Positions 27,430 to 37,002 are shown, numbered from the stretch's first letter. The stretch: 64,000 bases of DNA from HGM04593 sp045660825 (GCA_045660825.1 JAZREN010000053.1:62001-126000); one strand, 5' to 3'. The notes: generated by a model from the letters alone, not told the origin. Made by a program: numbers and translations.

Positions 27430-27507
27430 AAAGGGACTTTTGAGTCACCCTCATTTACAAGGGTAATAATATAGATGTTGACCCAACGCTGAAATTATTC
27501 GTGTATT

Positions 27508-27641
27508 TGTCATTCTGACCATTCCTTAATGTAATAATTAAAGAGGTTTTCTACGCAGAACGGAGATACTTCGCTTTGCTCAGACATGTTGTTGAGGGCT
27601 TGCCCGAAAAATGACAGGGTCTGCTGGGTCAACTGCTATAT
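27508..27641. repeat. R2 dispersed intergenic repeat, copy
   Basis: GTCATTCTGACC, then AGACATGTTGTTGAGGGCTT at 27582-27601 followed by GCCCGAAAAATGACA, then TGGGTCAACTGCTATAT at 27625-27641. Each part recurs elsewhere in the window (20540, 33068 inverted, 12012). Nothing else is seen in the 27249-27666 interval besides the hairpin at 27379. Confidence 0.65.
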
Positions 27642-27666
27642 CATTGCTTTTACAAGTAAATACTGA

Positions 27667-30189
27667 TTATCGTTTTACTTCAAACTTCAATTTATCTTCA
27701 CCAACGGTGGCAATAATGGTGTCGCCGGGTTGCAGTGCGCCGTCGAGTAACAGCTCTGAGATTTCATCCTCTACATAGTTCTGCAATGCACGTTTCAATG
27801 GGCGCGCACCATACTGTATGTCGTAGCCCTTGTCGGCAAGGAAACTCTTGGCTTCGGCAGTCATCTCAATATTGTAGCCAAGGTCGGAAATGCGCTTGAT
27901 GATATGTGCAAGCTCAAGGTCTACAATGTTGATGATAGCCTCTTTGCCAAGTTGGTCGAAGTTGATGATTTCGTCAATGCGGTTGATGAACTCGGGCGCA
28001 AAACGCTTGTTCAGTGCCTTTTGTATAACGGCGCGCGAGTATTCCTTGTCGCCGGCACGCTCGTCCTTGGCAAAACCAATTCCGCTACCGAAATCCTTCA
28101 ACTCACGTGTACCCACGTTCGATGTCATTATTAGCACTGTGTTGCGGAAATCGACTGTGCGGCCATAGCTGTCGGTGAGGCGGCCCTCGTCCATTACCTG
28201 CAACAACAGGTTGAATACATCGGTGTGTGCCTTCTCAATCTCATCGAGCAGTACAATGGAGTAGGGGCGGCGGCGTACACGCTCGGTGAGCTGTCCGCCC
28301 TCCTCGTAGCCTACATATCCCGGAGGTGCTCCCATGAGGCGCGACACGGTGAACTTCTCCATGTACTCGCTCATGTCTATGCGTATGAGTGCATCGGCGC
28401 TGCCGAACATGAACTTTGCCAGTTCCTTTGCAAGCAGTGTCTTACCCACACCTGTGGGACCCAGGAACATGAATGTGCCTATTGGCTTGTTGGGGCTCTG
28501 CAGGCCAACGCGGCTGCGCTGTATTGCCTTGGTGAGCTTTTCAATGGCACTTTCCTGTGCTATGACCTTGCTTGTGAGCTCGGCACGCATGCCTTTGAGG
28601 CGTGTCCACTCGTCCTGCTGCATGCGCTGCATCGGTATTCCCGAAATCATTGACACAACGCCCGCAATGTCCTCGTCGTCAACCGTCTGGCGGTTGTTGG
28701 TGAGGCTCTTCTCCCACTCGGCTTTCATCTGTGCAAGGCGGCCTTGCATCTCCTTCTCAAGGTCGCGCAGGTTGGCTGCGTGTTCAAAATCCTGGTTCTT
28801 TACCGCTGCATTCTTGTCCTTGTTGACTACGCTTATCATCTTCTCCTGCTCCTCAATCTCCTTTGGAACAACGATGTTTGTTATGTGTTTGCGTGCACCG
28901 GCCTCGTCCATTGCGTCAATAGCCTTGTCGGGGAAGCAACGGTCGGTTATGTAGCGGTCTGTCAATTTGACACACGCAAGCAGTGCCTCGTCGGTATATG
29001 TGACATTATGGTGGTTCTCGTAACGCTCCTTTATGTTCTTCAATATCACAAGCGTGTCCTCAACCGATGTTGGCTCGACCAATACCTTCTGGAAACGGCG
29101 CTCAAGTGCACCATCCTTTTCAATGGTTTTGCGGTACTCGTCTATGGTTGTCGCGCCAATGCACTGTATCTGTCCGCGTGCAAGCGATGGCTTCAAGATG
29201 TTGGCTGCGTCCATTGAGCCCGGGGTAGAGCCGGCGCCAATGATGGTGTGGATTTCATCAATGAATATAATGATGTTGGGGTTGTTCTCGAGCTCGTTGA
29301 TGATGGCTTTGAGACGCTCCTCGAACTGTCCGCGGTACTTTGTGCCTGCCACAACGGCAGTCATGTCAAGTGCCACAATGCGCTTGTCAAAGAGCATGCG
29401 CGATGTCTTGCGCTCCACAATGCGCTGTGCAAGGCCTTCTACGATGGCCGATTTTCCCACACCCGGCTCTCCAATGAGGATTGGGTTGTTTTTCTTGCGG
29501 CGGCTCAATATTTGTGATATGCGCTCAATCTCTTTCTCACGGCCTACTACAGGGTCAAGCTTTCCCTCGGCAGCCGCCTTTGTCATGTCAACGCCAAAAC
29601 TGTCGAGTACCGGTGTGTCGTTCGATGGCTTTGCCTGCTGCTTGTTCTGTTGGTAAGTCTGCTGTGTGTTGCCGGTGTTGCTTGGCAATGCCTCCTCGTC
29701 ATCCTCGTGGTCGGTGAAGCCAAAACCATTGCTGATGTTGCCACCATTGGTGTCGGGCATCTTTGACTTTATGATGTCTGTCACCTTCTGGTATGTGACA
29801 CTGCTTGCATCGAGTATGTCATATGCCACGTTGTTGCGTTCGCGCAAGATGCCCAGCAAAAGGTGTTCGCTGTCGGCATTAACCTTACGTGAGCGTGCCT
29901 CAAGGGTGGCAAAGCGCAGAATCCTTGCTGTGCTCATGCTCATCTCTACATCATCGCTGTATGGCAGCTCGGCTGTCACGGCATCGCTCACGCGCTCCTC
30001 GATGCGCTGCTTTATTTCCATGACATCAACCTCCATGCCGCACAGAATCTCCACTGCACTGCATTTCTCCATGCGTATCATGCCCAGGAGCAGGTGCTCC
30101 GGGTTAATTGTCTTGCTACGGAGGCGTGTCGCCTCCTCCTTGCTCAACGATAGTATTTCAGTTATTTTCTGCGAAAATTCATTTCTCAT
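27667..30189 (-). CDS. clpC: ATP-dependent Clp protease ATP-binding subunit ClpC
   Basis: The 840-residue protein has two Clp_N repeats (residues about 1-145), a first AAA+ module with Walker A GEPGVGKSA (about 242) and Walker B IIIFIDEIHTI, a UVR-like coiled segment (AAVKNQDFEHAANLRDLEKE, about 445-465), and a second AAA+ module with GPTGVGKT (about 577), followed by the ClpB_D2-small domain. The UVR segment and the short middle region mark ClpC rather than ClpB. It unfolds substrates for ClpP. A TATCTTCG-type box lies on the minus strand at 30253-30246, and the ATG is preceded by GGAGG, a clear Shine-Dalgarno, unusual for this window. Confidence 0.93.
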   Translation of the reverse strand: MRNEFSQKITEILSLSKEEATRLRSKTINPEHLLLGMIRMEKCSAVEILCGMEVDVMEIKQRIEERVSDAVTAELPYSDDVEMSMSTARILRFATLEARSRKVNADSEHLLLGILRERNNVAYDILDASSVTYQKVTDIIKSKMPDTNGGNISNGFGFTDHEDDEEALPSNTGNTQQTYQQNKQQAKPSNDTPVLDSFGVDMTKAAAEGKLDPVVGREKEIERISQILSRRKKNNPILIGEPGVGKSAIVEGLAQRIVERKTSRMLFDKRIVALDMTAVVAGTKYRGQFEERLKAIINELENNPNIIIFIDEIHTIIGAGSTPGSMDAANILKPSLARGQIQCIGATTIDEYRKTIEKDGALERRFQKVLVEPTSVEDTLVILKNIKERYENHHNVTYTDEALLACVKLTDRYITDRCFPDKAIDAMDEAGARKHITNIVVPKEIEEQEKMISVVNKDKNAAVKNQDFEHAANLRDLEKEMQGRLAQMKAEWEKSLTNNRQTVDDEDIAGVVSMISGIPMQRMQQDEWTRLKGMRAELTSKVIAQESAIEKLTKAIQRSRVGLQSPNKPIGTFMFLGPTGVGKTLLAKELAKFMFGSADALIRIDMSEYMEKFTVSRLMGAPPGYVGYEEGGQLTERVRRRPYSIVLLDEIEKAHTDVFNLLLQVMDEGRLTDSYGRTVDFRNTVLIMTSNVGTRELKDFGSGIGFAKDERAGDKEYSRAVIQKALNKRFAPEFINRIDEIINFDQLGKEAIINIVDLELAHIIKRISDLGYNIEMTAEAKSFLADKGYDIQYGARPLKRALQNYVEDEISELLLDGALQPGDTIIATVGEDKLKFEVKR

Positions 30190-30377
30190 TTCTTAGTCCT
30201 CCAATTATCGTCTTGTGAAAATTCGTGTTCTGTTGTTTCAGGATGCGAAGATAGTTGATTAAAGGCAACTATTTCCACCTTTTTACATAAAGTTTCTTAC
30301 AAAAACCGTGCCAAACTATTAAAAATGATGAAAAAAATATCGTAAGGCGAACAAAATGAGTGTAAAAAATCAACGTT

Positions 30378-30489
30378 GGTGTCATGTCGAACGGATGTGA
30401 GACATCTCTATATCGATTTAGATTCCTCGTCGCTCCGCTCTGTCGGAATGACATTGGCAGAGACTTCACATATCAACTGCTATATTATT
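30378..30489. repeat. R2 dispersed intergenic repeat, copy
   Basis: GTGTCATGTCGAACGGA opens the segment; CGTCGCTCCGCTCTGTCGGA and ATGACATTGG close it, followed by TCAACTGCTATATTATT at 30473-30489. The remaining part of the 30190-30610 gap holds the clpC promoter region and the leader of aspS, with a TAATTTCG box at 30535-30542. Confidence 0.55.
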
Positions 30490-30610
30490 CTTATATTTCT
30501 TGCCAATAATGACGCGAAATCCTTGTTTTTTTTGTAATTTCGCACTTTGTAAGTACACCATTGACCAGTGTGCTTGAGCAAATTGCAATAAACTAAAAAT
30601 ATATACAATA

Positions 30611-32371
30611 ATGTTCAGAACAAAAACTTGTGGCGAACTCAGGTTGGCCGATGTAAATGCAACAGTTACCCTCAGCGGTTGGGTACAGCGTGCACGCAAG
30701 ATGGGTGGTATGACATTCGTTGACCTTCGCGACCGTTATGGCGTGACCCAGCTTGTATTCAGCGAGGATGTAAATGCCGAGTTGTGCGAGAAGGCTTCGC
30801 ACCTCGGACGTGAATATGTAATCCAGGCAACTGGTGTCGTTAGCGAGCGTCAGAGCAAGAATGCTAATATCCCTACCGGTGATATTGAGATAATCGTTAG
30901 CGAGCTCAATATCCTCAACGAGGCTGCAACACCTCCTTTCACCATTGAGAACAATACCGACGGTGGCGATGACATCCGCATGAAGTACCGTTATCTCGAC
31001 CTCCGTCGTGAGGCTGTGCGCAAGAACCTCGAGCTGCGTCACCAGATGACAATGGAGGTGCGCCGTTACCTCGACTCAATGAACTTCATTGAGGTTGAGA
31101 CACCAACGCTCATTGCATCAACCCCCGAGGGCGCACGTGAGTTCGTTGTTCCTTCCCGCATGAACCCGGGCCAGTTCTACGCTCTGCCACAGAGCCCACA
31201 GCTCTTCAAGCAGCTGCTCATGGTATCTGGTTTCGACCGTTATTTCCAGATTGTAAAGTGTTTCCGCGACGAGGACCTGCGTGCCGACCGTCAGCCCGAG
31301 TTTACACAGATTGACTGCGAGATGAGCTTCGTTGAGCAGGAGGATGTAATCTCACTCTTCGAGGGCATGGCAAAGCACCTGTTCAAGACAATCCGTGGCG
31401 TTGAGCTCACCGAGGCATTCCCACGCATGACATGGCACGATGCTATGAAGTACTACGGTTGCGACAAACCCGATACACGTTTCGAGATGAAGTTCGTTGA
31501 ACTCATGGACATCATGAAGGGTCACGGCTTCCCCGTGTTCGACAGTGCCGAGTACGTTGGTGGTATCTGTGCAAAGGGTGCCGCCACATACACACGCAAG
31601 CAACTCGATGCTTTGACCGACTTCGTTCGCCGTCCACAGATTGGCGCAAAGGGTATGGTATATGCACGCGTAGAGGCCGATGGCACAGTCAAGTCAAGCG
31701 TAGACAAATTCTATACACAGGAGGTACTTCAGGCAATGAAGGCAGCCTTCAATGCCGAGCCGGGCGACCTTATCCTCATCCTCAGCGGTGACGACACAAT
31801 GAAGACACGCAAGCAGCTCTGCGAGCTCCGCTTGGAGGTTGCAAACCAGCTAGGCTTGCGCGACAAGAACAAGTTCTCTTGCCTGTGGGTCGTTGACTTC
31901 CCGCTCTTCGAGTACAGCGAGGAAGAGGGCCGCTATATGGCTATGCACCACCCATTCACATCACCAAAGCCCGAGGATATTCCATTGCTCGATACCGACA
32001 TGGGCGCAGTACGGGCAAATGCCTACGATATGATTATCAATGGTGTTGAGGTTGGTGGCGGTTCAATCCGTATCTATGACAGCGAGTTGCAGAACAAGAT
32101 GTTTGCGCTCCTGGGCTTCACACCTGAGCGCGCACAGCAGCAGTTCGGCTGGTTGCTCGACGCCTTCAAGTACGGTGCACCTCCTCACGGTGGTCTGGCC
32201 TATGGTCTCGACCGTTGGGTAAGCCTCTTCGCAGGCCTCGATTCAATCCGCGACTGCATCGCCTTCCCAAAGAACAACTCAGGCCGCGACACAATGATTG
32301 ACGCTCCTTCAGTTCTCGAGCCCGAGCAGTTGACGGAGCTGAATATTGTTGTGAATATAAATGAGAAATAA
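30611..32371 (+). CDS. aspS: Aspartyl-tRNA synthetase
   Basis: The 586-residue protein has an OB-fold anticodon-binding domain (VTLSGWVQRARKMGGMTFVD, residues about 15-105) and the class II catalytic core: motif 2 region FRDEDLRADRQPEFTQIDCE, the bacterial GAD insertion (about 290-410) and motif 3 GLAYGLDRWVSLFAG near the end. The bacterial-type length (about 590) and the GAD domain distinguish it from archaeal AspRS. It charges tRNA-Asp with aspartate. It is followed by a strong terminator. Confidence 0.96.
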   Translation: MFRTKTCGELRLADVNATVTLSGWVQRARKMGGMTFVDLRDRYGVTQLVFSEDVNAELCEKASHLGREYVIQATGVVSERQSKNANIPTGDIEIIVSELNILNEAATPPFTIENNTDGGDDIRMKYRYLDLRREAVRKNLELRHQMTMEVRRYLDSMNFIEVETPTLIASTPEGAREFVVPSRMNPGQFYALPQSPQLFKQLLMVSGFDRYFQIVKCFRDEDLRADRQPEFTQIDCEMSFVEQEDVISLFEGMAKHLFKTIRGVELTEAFPRMTWHDAMKYYGCDKPDTRFEMKFVELMDIMKGHGFPVFDSAEYVGGICAKGAATYTRKQLDALTDFVRRPQIGAKGMVYARVEADGTVKSSVDKFYTQEVLQAMKAAFNAEPGDLILILSGDDTMKTRKQLCELRLEVANQLGLRDKNKFSCLWVVDFPLFEYSEEEGRYMAMHHPFTSPKPEDIPLLDTDMGAVRANAYDMIINGVEVGGGSIRIYDSELQNKMFALLGFTPERAQQQFGWLLDAFKYGAPPHGGLAYGLDRWVSLFAGLDSIRDCIAFPKNNSGRDTMIDAPSVLEPEQLTELNIVVNINEK

Positions 32372-32411
32372 AATCATATCTCATCCTGAGCATTAGCGAA
32401 GGAACTATGAT

Positions 32412-32449
32412 AAAGCAATCAATCGCAATGCGATTGATTGCTTTAATTT
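32412..32449 (+). terminator. Intrinsic terminator after aspS
   Basis: AAAGCAATCAATCGC (32412-32426) and GCGATTGATTGCTTT (32430-32444) form a perfect 15-bp stem with a 3-nt loop, followed by AATTTT. Confidence 0.85.
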
Positions 32450-32654
32450 TGACAATAATATAAGTGTTGCCCCCAAACTTATAAAACTCCGTATTGATGT
32501 CATATCGAACGAACGTGTGTGGATAAGCATATAAATTAAAAATTCTGAAAGTAAGATATTGAGGAACGGTTGCAAAAAAAACCAGTGTCGGTATCGCTTT
32601 CGCTCACCATTATATTTCACGGCAGTCTCCAACCTTAATCATTCACTTGTATTT

Positions 32655-32965
32655 CCTTCAAGTCGTTCTTTCATGTTCTTTTGGCGGCCAAAAGAACGAA
32701 AAGCCCCGGCACACGGGAAAAATCTTCGCAAGCGCCCTTTGTTCACGCCACATATTGTGAGCCCTCAGTCGGGCACTTGCTCGTCTCTCCAGGCTATCGC
32801 TTGTTTTCAGGGTGCTGCGGAACTCACTCCACGCGGCCATTTAAGATAATATATACCCGCGTTACGTTCAAACAGCCTCGCACAATGGCCTGAAAACAAG
32901 CGGCCTTGCGTTGGATTCTTCAACGGTGCCTTTCCGCCCTTGGCGGGGAATTACCTTTTGCAATG
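32655..32965. repeat. GC-richer intergenic repeat-like segment with a 10-bp palindrome
   Basis: Within this gene-free kilobase (32450-33240) there is a palindrome GTTCTTTTGG / CCAAAAGAAC (32675-32684 and 32688-32697), then phrases such as GCGGAACTCACTC and ACGTTCAAACAGCC. These look like a repeat I associate with intergenic regions of other Bacteroidales genomes; no second copy occurs in this window. Short frames in it have no recognisable product. Confidence 0.45.
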
Positions 32966-33059
32966 AAAAGGCGCGTAGAATAGTAATTCTCAATACTGCT
33001 CCCGTAGGCATATTATGAGATACTTCACTGCGCTTTGCTCTGTTCAGTATGACAAGCTC

Positions 33060-33218
33060 GCGAACAATGTCATTTTTCAGGCAAGCCCTCAACAACACGT
33101 CCGACAGAGCATAGCGACGAAACTTTAGTTCGACAATGCTTGCAGCAGTTGGTTAGACATAGCGCAGGCCAAGTTTGCGCCGTGTAGGTTGCTATAAGCA
33201 AGGATTGTCAAAGGATCT
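33060..33218. repeat. R2 repeat copy including a 118-bp segment inverted relative to 63243-63359
   Basis: The complement of 33101-33218 matches 63243-63359 almost base for base (about nine in ten positions by eye), starting at AGATCCTTTGACAATCCTTG. The adjoining 33068-33102 is the complement of the GTTGTTGAGGG core seen at 20540 and 27582. Confidence 0.75.
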
Positions 33219-33240
33219 CTAAAAAAGCTCTTGCAATTAA

Positions 33241-33274
33241 AATGACCAATCAAGCACAAACTTGATTGGTCATT
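33241..33274 (-). terminator. Intrinsic terminator after the BspA-like gene
   Basis: AATGACCAATCAAG and CTTGATTGGTCATT form a perfect 14-bp stem with a 6-nt loop. On the minus strand it is followed by TTTTAATT. Confidence 0.75.
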
Positions 33275-33367
33275 CTGCTGTGAGTATTTATAAATCAATT
33301 ATTTTATAATTACCTTTCGCTTCGCGCAACTGCTTGGCGTTCGGCTGTGTTTGATCAAGCAAGCTTG

Positions 33368-35911
33368 TCAATCACCGCTCTCACTTAACCAGCACTTTTT
33401 ACCATTGATGATATATATACCCTTTGACGGGTTCTCAACTACGCGACCGTTGAGGTCATAAACAGTTTTCACCTCTCCGTCTTCACCTTTCACCTCATCC
33501 AAGACCTCGTCAATGCCGGTAAAGTCAATTTCAACAATATCAAAGAATATATTCCACGGTTCGCGCTTTTGATATAATTGTTCTGTGCCATTAGGTATAT
33601 ACAATGTCGCATTGTCATAAACAGCATTGGCAAATATATCGTCACTTCCTTTGATTGGTTTTTCCAAAGCTACTTTTATTTCAGTTATCTTTTCGCAACC
33701 GGCAAAAGCCTTATCACCGATACTCTCTACCGAACAGCCAATGTATAATTTCTCTATATTATTGCATCCATCAAATGCCGAAGCACCAATGCCTGTAATA
33801 TTGTTATGAATAATTAATTCAGCAGCCAAACCTGTATAGTTTTGAAAGGCTGCTGCGCCAATAGCATAATTTTCACCATTATAACCGGCAGGCAAGGTCA
33901 ATTCTGTTGCATTGCCCAAATAATAAAGCAATGTATTTACATCATTTGGTTTACCGAATATAAAATCACCCTCAATTGAGCCATTGGGCGCATTATAGAC
34001 TTTATCGGCATAATATGCAACATAACCATAGCTATTTGAGCCTTTTCTGAATGTTAAATTTGAGAAATTAAACACAGTCTTTAGCCCGGTGCAACCATAG
34101 AACGCTGAACTTCCAATGCTTGTAACGCTGTTAGGTATTGTAATGCTTGTAAGCCCGGTGCAACCATAGAACGCTCCACCTCCAATGCTTGTAACGCTGT
34201 TAGGGATTGTAATGCTTGTAAGCCCGGAGCAATCATCGAACGCATAAACTGCAATACCCAAAGTTCCATCCTTTATAGTAATTGATGTATTTGAAGGCAT
34301 TGTACCTTTGTATTCATAAAGCACTTTTCCTGCATATACTACACCATCGGGCTGATTATTATACCAAACTGTACCATAGAATGCTCTATATCCAATGCTT
34401 GTTACGCTGTTGGGTATTGTAATGCTTGTAAGGCCGGTGCAACCATAGAATGCTCTATGTCCAATGCTTGTAACGCTGTTAGGTATTGTAATGCTTGTAA
34501 TCCCGGTGCAATATGCGAACGCCTCCTCTCCAATGCTTGTAACACTATTACCAATTATAATGCTTGTAAGCCCGGTGCAATTATAGAACGCATAATCTCC
34601 AATGCTTGTTACGCTGTTAGGTATTGTAATGCTTGTAAGCCCGGTGCAATCACTGAACGCAGAACTTCCAATGCTTGTTACGCTGTTGCCAATTTCAATG
34701 CTTGTAAGCCCGGTGCATTTATAGAACGCAGAACTTCCAATGCTTGTTACGCTGTTGCCAATTTCAATGCTTGTTAGCCCGGTGCATTTATAGAACGCAG
34801 AACTTCCAATGCTTGTTACGCTGTTAGGGATTATGGTGTTTTTACAACCGGCAATAAGAGTATTGGTTTCTGTTTCTATAATCGCATTACAATTTTCTCG
34901 GCTGTCATATTTTGTATTGTTACCATCAACAACAATGCTTGTAATCCCGGTGCAATTATAGAACGCAGAACTTCCAATGCTTGTAACGCTATTGCCGATG
35001 GTTACACTTGCCAATGTCTTTATATCATAGAAAGGAGAACAGCCATAATCCCGATCTGTATTATAAGATAAATCGCGACCTAAATACAAAGTCTCCAGTG
35101 GGCAATCATAGAACAGGCCTTTACCAGTATAATGACTATCGTATGTATTATGCCCTAAAGACAATGTACCTTCTCCATCCTCAATGCGTAATTCCTTTAA
35201 CGATGTGCAACCATTGAACGCTTCATTTCCAATGCTTGTAACGCTGTTAGGTATTGTAATGCTTGTAAGCCCGGAGCAACCATAGAATGCAGATTCTCCA
35301 ATGCTTGTAACGCTGTTACCAATTATAATGCTTGTAAGCCCGGTGCAATCATAGAACGCATAACGTTCAATGCTTGTTACGCTGTTAGGAATTATGGTAT
35401 TCTCACAACCCAAAACAAGAGTATTGGTTTCTGTTTCTATAATCGCATTACAATTTTCTCGGCTGTCATATTTTGTATTGTTACCATCAACAACAATGCT
35501 TGTAAGGCTACTGCAATCACGGAACGCATAATCTCCAATGCTTGTTACGCTGTTAGGGATTGTAATGCTTGTAAGCATGGTGCATTCACGGAACGCAGAA
35601 CTTCCAATGCTTGTTACGCTGTTAGGGATTTCAATGCTTGTAAGCATGGTACAACCACGGAACGCACCACTTCCAATGCTTGTTATGCTGTATGTTGTAC
35701 CATTGTAAGTAACACTCTCCGGTATTACCACACTGCCGGCGTATTCATTATAAGAAGAGTTATAAGATGTTCCGTAATAAGTAACCTCAACAGTCTTGTC
35801 CCCCATGGACAAAATGTAGTAATAAATGCCACCAACTTCAAACTCGTGGGCAGTTGCCATTGTTGTACACAGCAACAGCAGGGCAGTGAATAGATGTTTT
35901 AAATCTTTCAT
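33368..35911 (-). CDS. BspA-like leucine-rich repeat surface protein
   Basis: The 847-residue protein has a signal peptide (MKDLKHLFTALLLLCTTMATA) and then about twenty LRR_5 repeats of 22-23 residues with the consensus SITIPNSVTSIGSSAFYGCT, running from about residue 50 to 590, interrupted by a degenerate stretch with KYDSRENCNAIIETETNTL (twice). A looser repeat region continues to about 760. The end (TVYDLNGRVVENPSKGIYII) is a type IX sorting-like domain. Proteins of this family are surface or secreted adhesins in oral and gut Bacteroidales. The tail after NGKK reads CWLSESGD instead of the usual short basic-hydrophobic end seen in the GH20 protein of this window, so the sorting domain may be altered. 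Confidence 0.85.
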   Translation of the reverse strand: MKDLKHLFTALLLLCTTMATAHEFEVGGIYYYILSMGDKTVEVTYYGTSYNSSYNEYAGSVVIPESVTYNGTTYSITSIGSGAFRGCTMLTSIEIPNSVTSIGSSAFRECTMLTSITIPNSVTSIGDYAFRDCSSLTSIVVDGNNTKYDSRENCNAIIETETNTLVLGCENTIIPNSVTSIERYAFYDCTGLTSIIIGNSVTSIGESAFYGCSGLTSITIPNSVTSIGNEAFNGCTSLKELRIEDGEGTLSLGHNTYDSHYTGKGLFYDCPLETLYLGRDLSYNTDRDYGCSPFYDIKTLASVTIGNSVTSIGSSAFYNCTGITSIVVDGNNTKYDSRENCNAIIETETNTLIAGCKNTIIPNSVTSIGSSAFYKCTGLTSIEIGNSVTSIGSSAFYKCTGLTSIEIGNSVTSIGSSAFSDCTGLTSITIPNSVTSIGDYAFYNCTGLTSIIIGNSVTSIGEEAFAYCTGITSITIPNSVTSIGHRAFYGCTGLTSITIPNSVTSIGYRAFYGTVWYNNQPDGVVYAGKVLYEYKGTMPSNTSITIKDGTLGIAVYAFDDCSGLTSITIPNSVTSIGGGAFYGCTGLTSITIPNSVTSIGSSAFYGCTGLKTVFNFSNLTFRKGSNSYGYVAYYADKVYNAPNGSIEGDFIFGKPNDVNTLLYYLGNATELTLPAGYNGENYAIGAAAFQNYTGLAAELIIHNNITGIGASAFDGCNNIEKLYIGCSVESIGDKAFAGCEKITEIKVALEKPIKGSDDIFANAVYDNATLYIPNGTEQLYQKREPWNIFFDIVEIDFTGIDEVLDEVKGEDGEVKTVYDLNGRVVENPSKGIYIINGKKCWLSESGD
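34080..35690. repeat. Tandem 69-bp repeats within the BspA-like gene
   Basis: The unit contains CCAATGCTTGTAACGCTGTT and ATTGTAATGCTTGTAAGCCC, repeated many times with few changes; two longer segments (around 34845-34950 and 35390-35510) are also near-identical to each other. Units are close enough in DNA sequence for recombination to change their number. Confidence 0.85.
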
Positions 35912-35959
35912 AGTATTTTGTATTGATTTTTGTTTTTGTATTTTTTTTGGTACAATACA

Positions 35960-36454
35960 TTATCCGATATTCTTCCACTCGACATTTTTCTCTTTTAAGA
36001 AGCCGCCGATAAAGCGGTTTGCAGGGTTCATTGCCAAAAGAAGTTCCTGCCCCATATTCATATATTTTATACATTCGTTGGGGTTCATAGAATCTGTCCC
36101 GGGATACAACAGACAGACATAGACCGTTGGTTTGTTTTCTGCCATCTTGTTGGCATAGAAATAGCGTGACAACATTTTCTTGGCGACTTGGTCGGCACGT
36201 GTCGCATCTATCTCAAGTATTATTTGGAACTCGGGTGTTTTGGCATAGACATCGCACCTGTCACGGTTGCCACTAATCCCTGAACCAATGGGGTGCTCAA
36301 TCTCTGCTTTGCATAAATTGAGCTTCAGTTCAAACTCTTCTGCTAATAATTTTTGAAGTTCCGTTTTCTGTTCGGTTGTTGTCTTGACACCAACAGGAAT
36401 ACTCATTCTCTCAACAGCACAGGATATGCAATTGAGAATTTCTGAAAGGTTCAT
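35960..36454 (-). CDS. Uncharacterised protein, possible PD-(D/E)XK fold
   Basis: The 164-residue protein is not recognised with certainty. It has no signal peptide or membrane segment. The middle contains SGNRDRCDVYAKTPEFQIIL followed by EIDATRADQVAKKML, where an Asp at the start of one strand and a Glu-x-Asp in the next give a nuclease-like pattern reminiscent of restriction-endonuclease folds, but the usual lysine is not in place. The C-terminal part (TVYVCLLYPG, ANRFIGGFLKEKNVEW) suggests a small alpha/beta domain. It lies upstream of the BspA-like gene on the same strand with a 48-bp gap, and next to a fold-back element. Confidence 0.5.
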   Translation of the reverse strand: MNLSEILNCISCAVERMSIPVGVKTTTEQKTELQKLLAEEFELKLNLCKAEIEHPIGSGISGNRDRCDVYAKTPEFQIILEIDATRADQVAKKMLSRYFYANKMAENKPTVYVCLLYPGTDSMNPNECIKYMNMGQELLLAMNPANRFIGGFLKEKNVEWKNIG

Positions 36455-36511
36455 AGAATTACAAAATATTCCTTCAGCTCCAAAAAAGATGATTAAATGT
36501 ATATATACAAG

Positions 36512-36733
36512 GAAAGTGTGGAGCTGACTTTCGCTTATCTAAATGAAGGTTGTGGAAAGACCCTGTAGAAAATACACGACACAATACCCCACACTCGGAT
36601 AGATATGGGATATCGGGGCGCGCAGAATGCGCCCTTCCACAAGTATCTATACGAAAGTGAGTGTTGTTCCGTGTCATCCTTTCTACAAGAAAACTTCCAC
36701 ATTTTCATTTAAGGACTAGCGAAAAACACTTTC
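36512..36733. repeat. Long fold-back (imperfect palindrome) element, FB2
   Basis: The outer arms are GAAAGTGT at 36512-36519 and ACACTTTC at 36726-36733. Moving inward, paired blocks include TTTCGCT / AGCGAAAA, TAAATGAA / TTCATTTA, TGTGGAA / TTCCACA, TGTAGAAA / TTTCTACA, ACACG / CGTGT, ACACTC / GAGTGT, ATAGATA / TATCTAT and a central hairpin GGGCGC / GCGCCC near 36617-36634. The whole 222 bp can fold into one long interrupted hairpin. It contains no gene. Its size matches FB1 and some blocks (CCCTGT, CCCCAC) appear in the same order there. Confidence 0.75.
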
Positions 36734-36941
36734 ACAAAATGTTATGTCAAGCAGAGTAATCTGCTTACATCGCAAATGTAGAAAGAATTTTTGGGAAAAA
36801 CAACACTCACAAGGGTATTGTGCGATTCAACACACTGCAATGGTAAAAAATATTTGTACAGCCAATTTGCTAGTTGTGTGCAAATATAGACAAGACAATC
36901 TGTATGTACAACATTTGTTATGTGTTTGAAGTGCCTTTATA

Positions 36942-36986
36942 TTACAACAACTCCCATCCATAGACAATGGATGGGAGTTGTTGTAA
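36942..36986 (-). terminator. Intrinsic terminator after the dipeptidyl peptidase gene
   Basis: A perfect 20-bp stem (36942-36961 with 36967-36986; ACAACTCCCATCCAT pairs with ATGGATGGGAGTTGT in its core) with a 5-nt loop lies 17 bp past the stop of the minus-strand gene. The remaining sequence between FB2 and this hairpin holds nothing recognisable. Confidence 0.8.
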
Positions 36987-37002
36987 TAGCTAATAGCTTG
37001 TG

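Noticed and set aside
34457..34777. Plus-strand frame of 106 codons antisense to the LRR gene
   Set aside because: It is the mirror of the tandem repeat (periodic SNACNAV pattern) and has no independent signals.
34080..35690. CRISPR-like array of regular repeats
   Set aside because: The repeats are in frame, encode 23-residue leucine-rich units and have no unique spacers between them.
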